In this document: in pieces, positions 1 to 5,807 of the stretch
Layout: each line of letters opens with the position of its first letter
Position numbering within the stretch: the stretch's first letter is position 1
Assembly: GCA_003157575.1 (NCBI GenBank)
Contig: PMKA01000284.1
Location: 1-5,807 of the forward strand
DNA length: 5,807 nt
Reading direction: 5' to 3'
DNA from: Opitutia bacterium
Lineage (GTDB): Bacteria > Verrucomicrobiota > Verrucomicrobiia > Opitutales > Opitutaceae
Notes under the pieces: model-generated
Seen by the model: only the letters and a program-made list of their open reading frames with translations
Told to the model about the DNA's origin: nothing
Database searches by the model: none
Translations under genes and position numbers: made by a program

Positions 1-971
<971 letters not shown>

Positions 972-1039
972 TCAAGGCAATAGGGCGTCTGTCCCGCGAG
1001 GGGAAGGCAAAACCCGCGCCGGTGCGCAAATGGCGCCGG

Positions 1040-2500
1040 TCAGGTCGCCATCGCCGGCACCGCCGGAGTCAGAAGCGGCTCGCAGGGTTTGAGCAGGTAG
1101 GAGACCACCGTGGCGGCGGTGTACGAATCGGCGCCGGGGAGGAGGAAGCGCGCGAGTTGGGCAACCTCGTTGCCGGCGGGCAGCAGGGGCATTTCCTGCG
1201 TGCCGTCGGGCCGGACCTGGGCAAAGCCGGTGTTTGCCATCAAACCATTGCAGAGACATTTGCGGCCGGCGGTTTCCTCGACGGATCCGCCCTTGCTCAG
1301 GTAATCGTCGACGGGTTCGGCGGCGCAGCGCTGCCCGATCGTGCCATCCGCCTTCCGGTAGGACTGGCGAAGATATCCCAGGTCGCAGACGCGCGTCCGC
1401 GATGCATATCGGTCCGCTTCCGAAAGCGTGCCGTCCATCTGCAGCACCTTGAACGGAAAGCCAGTCGGGGAGGCGAGCGGGTCGGTGAAGACGCTCGCGT
1501 TGCCCGTGGATGCAAGCTGGCAGACCCGCCGCTTGAGGTCCGGGGCAATCCCCGATTCGTCGCAAAACGCAAAGGCCGTCCCGACCTGGATTCCCACAGC
1601 GCCTTCGCGAATCGCCTCGGCAAGCTTTGCCGGGCGTGCATAGGATCCGGCAAGCCAGAAGGGCAGGCCGAGGGAGCGGAACTTGCCGAGATCGGGCGCA
1701 TCCCGGGGACCGTAGACGGGTTCGCCTGCGGCGGTGAGCTGAAGCTGGCCGCGCGGCGGGGCATTGTGTCCTCCGGCGACATCGCCTTCGATGACGAAGC
1801 CATTCACCTGGCCGGTCGATTTTCTGGCCAGCGTGATGGCCAGGGTGGCGGAACCGACGATCGCGAGGAATTGCGGGCGTTTCAGCACCGGCATCTGCCC
1901 GCCGCAGAAGGCGCGTGGATCCAGCGTGGAAACAAACTCCTCCCCGGGCAGGGCGCCGTCCGCGTCGATGCGAAGCTCGGCGGGTGCGCCGGCTGCAAAG
2001 TGGTCGAGCACGCCGGGAATTGTCCGGGGGATGCCCGCACCCATCAGGACGTAGTCCACGTCGGCCAGCATCGCGCCCAGGAGCGATGGCAGCGTGGCAA
2101 GCTGCACTTTCTCCAGCAGGTTGATTCCCACCAGACCCCGATGATTCTCCTTGGCCAGAAACACCTCGGCGAAATTCGCCGCCACGATGAGCTCGACCAG
2201 CGCGGGGCCCGGCCGAAGCGAGGGAAGCGCGCTGAGCTGGAAAGGCGCGCCGGGAGCCTTGCCTCCGGGCACGAAATATCTGTCGATCACACGCTCGGCC
2301 ACGCCTGCGACGGGAAGATGATCGAGCGCATGGCGCATGGCGCCGCCGGGATCGCCGGCCTGCAGCCGCCGGGTGAACAAGATGGCCAGCAGCGCGCCGG
2401 AGACCACGCCCAGCTGGCCGAGTTGCGATACCGTGCGGGCAAGGCGCCAGTCGGAAACGCCGACGCCCATGCCGCCCTGAACGATAATTGGATGTGACAT
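1040..2500 (-). CDS. Nitronate monooxygenase-like FMN flavoprotein, long form (486 residues)
   Basis: This belongs to the nitronate monooxygenase / 2-nitropropane dioxygenase TIM-barrel family (cytosolic, FMN-dependent), whose members oxidise alkyl nitronates or act as enoyl reductases (FabK, PfaD). Seen in the sequence: the N-terminal VQGGMGVGVSDWRLA strand and loop (7-21), NFAEVFLAKENHRGLVGIN (109-127), DYVLMGAGIPRTIPGVLD (149-166), the EGDVAGGHNAP motif (238-248) with the putative catalytic His245, and the phosphate-binding EGAVGIQVGTAFAF (299-312). Classic family members have about 320-360 residues. The extra C-terminal part (from about 350) carries Cys372, Cys392 and a GRKCLCN motif (412-418), which I associate with a long actinobacterial-type subgroup of unknown substrate. 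The start ATG 2500-2498 has a good Shine-Dalgarno AGGA (minus strand, 2510-2507) six bases upstream. The stop is TGA at 1042-1040. The true substrate cannot be read from the sequence, and neighbouring enolase gives no hint. Confidence 0.9.
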   Translation of the reverse strand: MSHPIIVQGGMGVGVSDWRLARTVSQLGQLGVVSGALLAILFTRRLQAGDPGGAMRHALDHLPVAGVAERVIDRYFVPGGKAPGAPFQLSALPSLRPGPALVELIVAANFAEVFLAKENHRGLVGINLLEKVQLATLPSLLGAMLADVDYVLMGAGIPRTIPGVLDHFAAGAPAELRIDADGALPGEEFVSTLDPRAFCGGQMPVLKRPQFLAIVGSATLAITLARKSTGQVNGFVIEGDVAGGHNAPPRGQLQLTAAGEPVYGPRDAPDLGKFRSLGLPFWLAGSYARPAKLAEAIREGAVGIQVGTAFAFCDESGIAPDLKRRVCQLASTGNASVFTDPLASPTGFPFKVLQMDGTLSEADRYASRTRVCDLGYLRQSYRKADGTIGQRCAAEPVDDYLSKGGSVEETAGRKCLCNGLMANTGFAQVRPDGTQEMPLLPAGNEVAQLARFLLPGADSYTAATVVSYLLKPCEPLLTPAVPAMAT

Positions 2501-2601
2501 GTTTGATCCTGCGAAACGAGGCTGCGAGCCCCGCAGAAAACTCGCGCAGGATGTTCAGGAGCCGTCACCCGGGCTTCAGAGAAAACGCGGAATGAAAGAG
2601 C

Positions 2602-2616
2602 CGTCGGTAGCCGACG
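2602..2616. repeat. Perfect inverted repeat CGTCGG-TAG-CCGACG
   Basis: The six-base arms (2602-2607 and 2611-2616) are perfectly complementary with a three-base loop. In the minus-strand transcript this would be a hairpin about 100 bases upstream of the oxidoreductase start. No T-run follows on either strand that would make it a convincing terminator. It could be a leader hairpin, an operator, or chance in GC-rich DNA. Confidence 0.4.
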
Positions 2617-2647
2617 CGGAAACGCATCGTGGATGAACGGCCCGCGC

Positions 2648-2660
2648 AAGGGAAGCCCTT
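2648..2660. repeat. Perfect inverted repeat AAGGG-AAG-CCCTT
   Basis: Five-base arms (2648-2652 and 2656-2660) flank a three-base loop, with two more T residues directly after on the plus strand. The stem and T-run are too short for a credible intrinsic terminator. It is recorded because it sits between two other palindromes in the same control region. Confidence 0.3.
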
Positions 2661-2682
2661 TTGGCCGGGAACTGGCAGTCTA

Positions 2683-2699
2683 TCGGAATTGTGTTCCGA
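2683..2699. repeat. Operator-like palindrome TCGGAA-N5-TTCCGA
   Basis: The six-base arms (2683-2688 and 2694-2699) are perfect inverted copies around the five-base centre TTGTG. The geometry, 17 bases with arms centred 11 bases apart, fits a dimeric helix-turn-helix regulator binding one face of the helix. It lies about 185 bases upstream of the oxidoreductase start and about 145 bases upstream of the rightward -10 box. I cannot assign a regulator: it does not match a binding consensus I can name with confidence. Confidence 0.4.
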
Positions 2700-2839
2700 C
2701 AGCCGCCCGTTGAGCCGTGCGAATCTTCCGGTCGGAGGCTGGCCTGACAGGGTTGCACGTCCGGGCCCGCGCACGTGCACAAATTGCCCCAAGTGGAGCC
2801 GAATCGGAAAGCGCCGGCTTGGGTGGAAAATGGGAGCTG

Positions 2840-2848
2840 TGCTATAAG
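2840..2848 (+). promoter_or_regulatory. Extended -10 promoter (TGC-TATAAG) for the small-protein transcript
   Basis: The sequence TGCTATAAG matches the extended -10 consensus TGnTATAAT with one mismatch. A weak -35 candidate, TTGGGT (2819-2824), lies 18 bases upstream of the hexamer. The box opens the only AT-rich patch in this neighbourhood. Transcription would start near 2855 and run through the small coding region to the terminator at 3190-3223, giving an RNA of about 370 bases. The assignment is by sequence match only. Confidence 0.5.
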
Positions 2849-2869
2849 TATTTTAATTAGATATACTTA
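2845..2869. repeat. Inverted repeat TAAGTAT-N11-ATACTTA overlapping the -10 box
   Basis: The seven-base arms (2845-2851 and 2863-2869) are perfect inverted copies 18 bases apart, start to start. The left arm shares four bases with the putative -10 hexamer, and the whole element covers the expected transcription start. That is where a repressor would sit. It could also be a by-product of AT-rich composition, which makes A/T palindromes more likely. Confidence 0.4.
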
Positions 2870-2877
2870 CAGGCTAT

Positions 2878-2895
2878 CTGTGCTTGTCGGCACAG
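2878..2895 (+). repeat. Leader hairpin CTGTGC-N6-GCACAG
   Basis: The six-base arms (2878-2883 and 2890-2895) pair perfectly around a six-base loop, TTGTCG. If transcription starts near 2855, this hairpin is in the 5' leader. It would bury the possible TTG start at 2884 in its loop and sit three bases before the ATG at 2899. That is one reason to prefer the later ATG at 2965 as the start of the small protein. Confidence 0.4.
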
Positions 2896-2964
2896 TCGAT
2901 GCAGAGGGATGTTCACGCTGGCGCCAACACGGCTCCGGCATTTGAACCGTTCAAACTGAATCCT

Positions 2965-3144
2965 ATGGACTCCTCGAATCTCACTCCTGCCACTCCAGTT
3001 CCGGCTCCCGTCGTTCCTGCGGCCGAGCCGACTCCCGCTCCCGCCCCTGTCGCGGCCAATGCAACACCGGCGCCTGTCGCCCCCGTTGCTGGCGCAAAAC
3101 CGGTCGGGAAGTCGAAGAAAGAGCGCCGCGCGAAGAAATTCTGA
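2965..3144 (+). CDS. Small Ala/Pro-rich protein with basic C-terminal tail (59 residues), function unknown
   Basis: I do not recognise this gene. From ATG 2965 it encodes 59 residues: a short polar start (MDSSNLT), a low-complexity run of Ala, Pro and Val with PAP and TPAP units (about 8-45), then a strongly basic end, GKSKKERRAKKF (48-59). There is no signal peptide, membrane segment or cysteine. The build resembles short nucleic-acid-binding or linker proteins with Lys/Arg tails, but that is inference from composition only. In-frame alternative starts are ATG 2899 (81 residues) and TTG 2884 (86 residues). None of the three has a Shine-Dalgarno site. I chose 2965 because the added N-terminal part shows no clear coding character and a hairpin covers the TTG. 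The gene is framed by its own promoter (2840-2848) and a strong terminator (3190-3223), which argues for a real single-gene transcript. The alternative is a non-coding RNA with an accidental open frame. Confidence 0.55.
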   Translation: MDSSNLTPATPVPAPVVPAAEPTPAPAPVAANATPAPVAPVAGAKPVGKSKKERRAKKF

Positions 3145-3189
3145 ACGAGAGTTGCTCGGGCCGGTATTTGCCGGCTTCAAGATATCCGG

Positions 3190-3223
3190 AGCCTGTCGGA
3201 CTTTTTCGACAGGCTTCTTTTTT
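3190..3223 (+). terminator. Strong intrinsic (Rho-independent) terminator
   Basis: A nine-base perfect stem (AGCCTGTCG at 3190-3198, CGACAGGCT at 3207-3215) closes an eight-base loop. It is followed by TTCTTTTTT to 3223 and lies 45 bases after the stop codon of the small gene. A smaller hairpin, GCCGG-TATTTG-CCGGC (3160-3175), precedes it. This is the clearest regulatory signal in the window. It isolates the small gene from the zinc-ribbon gene downstream. Confidence 0.93.
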
Positions 3224-3301
3224 GGGGAAAACAGGGAGACGGGCCGCCCTCGCCGGGCTGCCTGTGCGGGCACACGGCGGTGGCGCCGCGGCTCCATAGG
3301 T

Positions 3302-3336
3302 TGCACAAGTTGCGCGGAAAATGCGCAAGGAGTGCA
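3302..3336 (+). repeat. Two-part hairpin in the gap before the zinc-ribbon gene
   Basis: TGCAC (3302-3306) pairs with GTGCA (3332-3336), and TTGCGC (3310-3315) pairs with GCGCAA (3323-3328). The two helices are separated by a symmetric 3x3 internal loop (AAG opposite GGA) and capped by the seven-base loop GGAAAAT. No T-run follows, so it is not a terminator. The GGA and GGAAAAT loops are purine-rich. The rest of the 243-base gap (3224-3466) holds GC-rich sequence, another small hairpin TGCCG-N7-CGGCA (3424-3440) just before the next gene, and no promoter I would defend. The element may be a protein-binding palindrome or a leader RNA. Confidence 0.4.
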
Positions 3337-3466
3337 CAAACATACCCCGATCTTCCTCACGGATTGTTGGGAGGAAACGGGCGAATGACTCCAAAGCATT
3401 GGTGCGACGATAACTAGGCAAACTGCCGCAACATCCGGCACGATCCCTGCAAAAGAAAGGGCACTT

Positions 3467-3859
3467 ATGCGAACGACTGTGGAGAATCTGTATGCCCTGC
3501 AAGAACTGCAACTGCAGACTGCGCCTGCGTCGGCCGACCGCGAAGCCCAGATCAAGGCGCTTCGTGCGACGGTCCCCGCGCAAATTCTCGCGCACTTTGA
3601 CAGGATGATCGTGCAGGGGCGCAAAGGAGTGGCGCTCGTGCGCAACGGCATCTGCCGTGAATGTCACATCCGCGTTCCGTCAGGCACCGCTGCGAGTTTG
3701 ATCCAGCCCAAGGATCTTTATCTGTGCGACAACTGCGGGCGTTATCTTCTTCTGCCGCTGGACGAAATCGCGGCTCCCGCGGAAACAACGCCGGCGCCGC
3801 TGCCGCTGCCGACACCGGTCCGCAAGACCCGGAAAAAGCCGGTTGCAGCCGCGGTTTGA
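3467..3859 (+). CDS. Short C4 zinc-ribbon protein (CT398/COG1579-like zinc domain)
   Basis: The 130-residue protein has three parts. Residues 1-55 are mostly helical and may form a short coiled coil (NLYALQELQLQ, then a charged stretch to about 50). A zinc ribbon follows, with Cys63-x2-Cys66 and Cys87-x2-Cys90 separated by 20 residues and ending in CDNCGRYL. A Pro/Ala-rich tail with a basic patch (VRKTRKK, 118-124) closes it. The Cys spacing and the CxxCGRxL ending fit the C4-type zinc ribbon of the CT398/COG1579 family (zf-RING_7) better than DksA/TraR, which has a shorter gap between the Cys pairs. Full-length members are about 240 residues with a long coiled coil, so this is a shortened version; the family is usually described as a nucleic-acid- or protein-binding adaptor. 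ATG 3467 is preceded by GAAAGG (3455-3460), a fair Shine-Dalgarno site six bases away. The EIIA gene starts 16 bases after its stop, suggesting one operon. Confidence 0.85.
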   Translation: MRTTVENLYALQELQLQTAPASADREAQIKALRATVPAQILAHFDRMIVQGRKGVALVRNGICRECHIRVPSGTAASLIQPKDLYLCDNCGRYLLLPLDEIAAPAETTPAPLPLPTPVRKTRKKPVAAAV

Positions 3860-3875
3860 GCGGGGCGATGTTTCC

Positions 3876-4376
3876 ATGACGTTGGCGGATTTCACGAGAG
3901 CCGGACTGATCATACCGCATCTTGTCAGCCGGGACGCGGCGAGCGTCATCCATGAGCTGAGCCTCGCCTTGCAGCGGGAGGGTTGTGTTCCCGACTGGCT
4001 TCCGTTTTATCATGAGGCGCTCAACCGTGAGTTTCTGCTGAGCACCGACATGGAGGCGGGCATGGCGTTTCCGCACGCCAGGCTTGCCGGGCTGCGCGAA
4101 CTCGCTTTCGCATTTGGGCGTAGCGACACGCCCTTTGCCTGGGGGCCGGGAATCGCCAAGCCGGTCCGCATGGTCTTTTTGCTGGCGGTGCCGGCCAGCG
4201 GCGCCAATGACTATTTGCCGCTGGTTTCCGGGCTGGCGCGGCTTTCGGAAAACCAACTGGCGCTGGACGCCCTCCGCTGTGCGTCCGACTGCGAGGGGAT
4301 CATGACCGCTTTTCGCGGCGTCGAATTGCGAGGGGGCGCCGGCACGATGGCCCTGGCACACACAGAATCGCGTTAA
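3876..4376 (+). CDS. Stand-alone PTS EIIA domain protein (fructose/mannitol/PtsN type)
   Basis: EIIA type-2 domains accept a phosphate from HPr or NPr on a histidine. They pass it to an EIIB in sugar uptake or, as in PtsN (EIIA-Ntr), regulate other proteins by their phosphorylation state. The 166-residue protein is a single cytosolic EIIA domain. The segment RELFL-type RE-x-LLSTDMEAGMAFPHAR (51-69) matches the family phospho-site block, with His67 as the phosphorylated residue. KPVRMVFLLAVP (95-106) is the conserved core strand. Where related proteins have a second active-site His (HLxxL), this one has NDYLPL, with Tyr113. No EIIB or EIIC is encoded nearby, so a regulatory role is more likely than transport. 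I chose ATG 3876 over the in-frame TTG 3843, which would overlap the zinc-ribbon gene by 17 bases; the extra residues look non-conserved. The upstream GAGCGGGG is only a weak ribosome site. The stop is TAA at 4374-4376. Confidence 0.88.
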   Translation: MTLADFTRAGLIIPHLVSRDAASVIHELSLALQREGCVPDWLPFYHEALNREFLLSTDMEAGMAFPHARLAGLRELAFAFGRSDTPFAWGPGIAKPVRMVFLLAVPASGANDYLPLVSGLARLSENQLALDALRCASDCEGIMTAFRGVELRGGAGTMALAHTESR

Positions 4377-4418
4377 TTCCAGGTCGCCATCAAGATGAGA
4401 CCAGCTCGATCCGTCCGT

Positions 4419-4490
4419 AGGAGCCTGCTCGCATGCGCCGTGTCGAAATTCCGGACTGGGCGGCGCTGGGGCGTCGGGAAGCGGGCTCCT
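4419..4490 (+). ncRNA. Candidate structured leader (nested inverted repeats) before the SulP gene
   Basis: The 205-base gap 4377-4581 has no gene I can support. It contains a nested fold: AGGAGCC (4419-4425) pairs with GGCTCCT (4484-4490); after a four-base bulge CGC (4430-4432) pairs with GCG (4481-4483); inside that, GCGCCG (4435-4440) pairs with CGGCGC (4461-4466), and GTC/GAC (4442-4444 / 4454-4456) can extend the inner helix across a four-base bulge. It ends about 90 bases before the SulP start. It matches no riboswitch class I can name and has no terminator T-run. GC-rich sequence folds easily by chance, so this is a candidate only. Confidence 0.3.
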
Positions 4491-4581
4491 GAAAAGGCCG
4501 GGGCAGGGCGCCACAGAGGACCGTGGGAGATCTCATTTTGAAGGCAAGGCAGAGCAGACACCGAAATCGCATTCAAATTCA

Positions 4582-5807
4582 ATGGTATCGTTTTCATTTC
4601 GACCGAGACTGTTCGACACACTGAAGGGATATTCCCGCGAGGCATTCACGGCCGATCTCATCGCCGGGGTGACCGTGGGGATTGTGGCGCTGCCGCTGGC
4701 CATGGCCTTTGCCATCGCCTCGGGCGTCAAGCCTGAAGCAGGTATCTTCACCGCCGTGGTCGCGGGCTTCCTCATCTCTGCGCTGGGCGGCACGAGAGTC
4801 TCCATAGGCGGCCCGACCGGCGCTTTCATCGTCATCCTCGCCGGAATCGGCGTGAAGTACGGCCCGGAAAATCTGGCCATTTGCACGATCATGGCGGGCG
4901 CGCTCCTTTTCATGATGGGGGCGGTCAAGCTGGGGACGATGATCAAGTTCATCCCCTATCCGGTGACGATGGGGTTCACCAGCGGCATCGCGGTGCTGAT
5001 CTTTTCCACCCAGATCAAGGATTTCTTCGGACTGCAGGTGACCAGGGTGCCGTCGGAGTTCCTCGAAAAGATGTGGGTGTTGATCCGCGACCTCGGTTCC
5101 ACGCAATGGCCGACGCTCGGGGTTTCCGTCGCATCGCTTGCGATCATCCTCTTCTGGCCGAAATGGCTTCAGCGGCGCGTGCCCGGCTCGATCGTGGCGC
5201 TGGTGCTGGGCACGGTGGCGGTGGCCCTGTTCTCGCTGCCGGTGGAGACGATCGGCAGCCGTTTCGGCGGCATCCCACAGGGGCTGCCTGTTCCGCACAT
5301 TCCGGCCCTGGCCTGGGCGAATCTCCAGTCGCTGCTCCAGCCCGCGCTGACGATCGCGCTGCTCGCCGCGATCGAATCCCTGCTCTGCGCGGTTGTGGCG
5401 GACGGCATGGTGGACGACCGGCACGATTCCAACCAGGAGCTGATGGCCCAGGGAATCGCCAACATCGTCAGCCCGCTCTTTGGCGGCATCGCCGCAACCG
5501 GCGCGATCGCGCGCACGGCCACCAACGTGAAGAGCGGCGCCCGGACGCCGGTCGCCGGCATCGTGCATGCGGGGACGCTCCTCGCGATCCTCCTCGTCGC
5601 GGCGCCGCTCGCAAAGTTCATTCCGCTTGCCACCCTCAGCGCGGTGCTCGTGAACGTCGCGCTGCACATGGGCGAATGGCACAATTTCGCACGGCTTCCG
5701 AAATGGCCGGCGAGCGATGCCGCGGTCTTCCTTTCCGCGTTCATCCTCACGGTCGTCGTCGACCTGACCGTGGCTGTGGAGATCGGCCTGGTGCTCGCCG
5801 CCGTGCT
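4582..5807 (+). CDS. SulP-family inorganic anion transporter (SLC26-like), C-terminus beyond the window edge
   Basis: SulP proteins move sulfate, bicarbonate or related anions across the inner membrane, often with Na+ or H+. The 408 codons visible cover most of the membrane domain and run open to the edge. Seen: ADLIAGVTVGIVALPLAMAFAIASG (first membrane pair, 24-48), VSIGGPTGAFIVILAGIG (73-90; the half-helix substrate-site GPTG), IPYPVTMGFTSGIAVLI (124-140), AAIESLLCAVVADG (262-275), SNQELMAQGIANIVSPLFGG (283-302), and the highly conserved ATGAIARTATNVKSGARTP (305-323), then IPLATLSAVLVNVA (347-360). About ten to eleven hydrophobic segments are visible. Most bacterial members carry a cytosolic STAS domain after the membrane part, which would lie outside the window. 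The substrate cannot be told from this sequence. ATG 4582 is the first start codon in frame and gives the usual short N-terminus; no Shine-Dalgarno site is near it. A 205-base gap with possible RNA structure precedes it. Confidence 0.95.
   Translation, partial: MVSFSFRPRLFDTLKGYSREAFTADLIAGVTVGIVALPLAMAFAIASGVKPEAGIFTAVVAGFLISALGGTRVSIGGPTGAFIVILAGIGVKYGPENLAICTIMAGALLFMMGAVKLGTMIKFIPYPVTMGFTSGIAVLIFSTQIKDFFGLQVTRVPSEFLEKMWVLIRDLGSTQWPTLGVSVASLAIILFWPKWLQRRVPGSIVALVLGTVAVALFSLPVETIGSRFGGIPQGLPVPHIPALAWANLQSLLQPALTIALLAAIESLLCAVVADGMVDDRHDSNQELMAQGIANIVSPLFGGIAATGAIARTATNVKSGARTPVAGIVHAGTLLAILLVAAPLAKFIPLATLSAVLVNVALHMGEWHNFARLPKWPASDAAVFLSAFILTVVVDLTVAVEIGLVLAAV

Larger units (their letters stand above)
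2501..2964. promoter_or_regulatory. Divergent intergenic control region with five inverted repeats
   Basis: This stretch separates the minus-strand oxidoreductase gene from the plus-strand small gene, and I see no convincing gene in it. Open frames entering it (for example minus strand 2649-2287 and 2792-2565) are out of frame with the real gene and match no family I know. It contains five short perfect inverted repeats (2602-2616, 2648-2660, 2683-2699, 2845-2869, 2878-2895), listed separately, and a sudden AT-rich patch at about 2841-2870 inside GC-rich DNA that carries a rightward promoter. The leftward promoter for the oxidoreductase must also lie here, but I could not find a convincing -35/-10 pair on the minus strand. 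Confidence 0.6.

Noticed and set aside
1016..1040. Direct repeat GCGCCGGT (1016-1023 and 1033-1040) between the oxidoreductase and enolase genes
   Set aside because: It is two copies of a short GC-rich word at the end of a GC-rich gene, with no pairing or promoter context to give it meaning.
2909..2959. A 16-residue upstream frame ending five bases before ATG 2965, suggesting translational coupling
   Set aside because: The only purine-rich stretch abuts its ATG with no spacing, and short frames of this size are expected by chance. It is too weak to annotate.
2857..3667. Overlapping minus-strand frames of 264 and 228 codons covering the small gene and part of the zinc-ribbon gene
   Set aside because: They cross a strong plus-strand terminator and two plus-strand coding regions, show no domain pattern and have no convincing ribosome site.
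3843..3875. Extension of EIIA to the in-frame TTG, overlapping the zinc-ribbon gene by 17 bases
   Set aside because: The added residues show no family similarity, the start codon is rare, and ATG 3876 gives the normal EIIA length.
3868..3879. Three-codon frame (ATG TTT CCA TGA) whose stop overlaps the EIIA start
   Set aside because: It is most likely coincidence; a four-base ATGA overlap after a frame this short has no supporting signal.
4594..5682. Open minus-strand frame of 362 codons opposite the SulP gene
   Set aside because: The product is full of Arg, His, Asp and Glu in no recognisable pattern, mirroring the hydrophobic codons of the transporter on the other strand.

Overview
The window reads as a piece of an ordinary chromosome from a GC-rich Gram-negative bacterium. 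No mobile element, phage gene, CRISPR array, tRNA or rRNA is visible. I lean towards the Verrucomicrobiota (Opitutae-like). The reasons are a short zinc-ribbon protein related to the chlamydial CT398/COG1579 family, Ala/Pro/Lys-rich small proteins, high GC, and a mix of starts with and without Shine-Dalgarno sites. This is an inference from style and no marker gene settles it.

Layout. The left part is on the minus strand. A long-form nitronate monooxygenase-like flavoprotein (2500 to 1040) is followed after 86 bases by enolase (953 to beyond position 1, C-terminus cut off by the window edge). A divergent control region of about 460 bases (2501-2964) then holds five short perfect inverted repeats and an extended -10 promoter pointing right. 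On the plus strand there follow a tiny Ala/Pro-rich protein with a Lys/Arg tail (2965-3144), which ends at a textbook intrinsic terminator (3190-3223); a 243-base gap with a two-part hairpin; a two-gene unit of a C4 zinc-ribbon protein (3467-3859) and a stand-alone PTS EIIA domain (3876-4376); a 205-base gap with a nested inverted-repeat structure; and a SulP-family anion transporter (4582 to beyond 5807, C-terminal part cut off).

How the genes work together. Enolase is core glycolysis. The oxidoreductase upstream of it has no obvious metabolic link but may be co-transcribed, because no terminator is seen between them. The zinc-ribbon and EIIA genes are 16 bases apart and probably form one transcript. 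The EIIA domain has no EIIB or EIIC partner here, so a regulatory role is more likely than sugar uptake. The SulP gene lies downstream on the same strand, but the 205-base structured gap means it may have its own control.

I do not see a clearly new multi-gene system. The items most worth a second look are the EIIA domain with Tyr where the second active-site His is expected, the nested inverted repeats before the SulP gene, the compact small-protein transcription unit, and the palindrome-rich divergent region.
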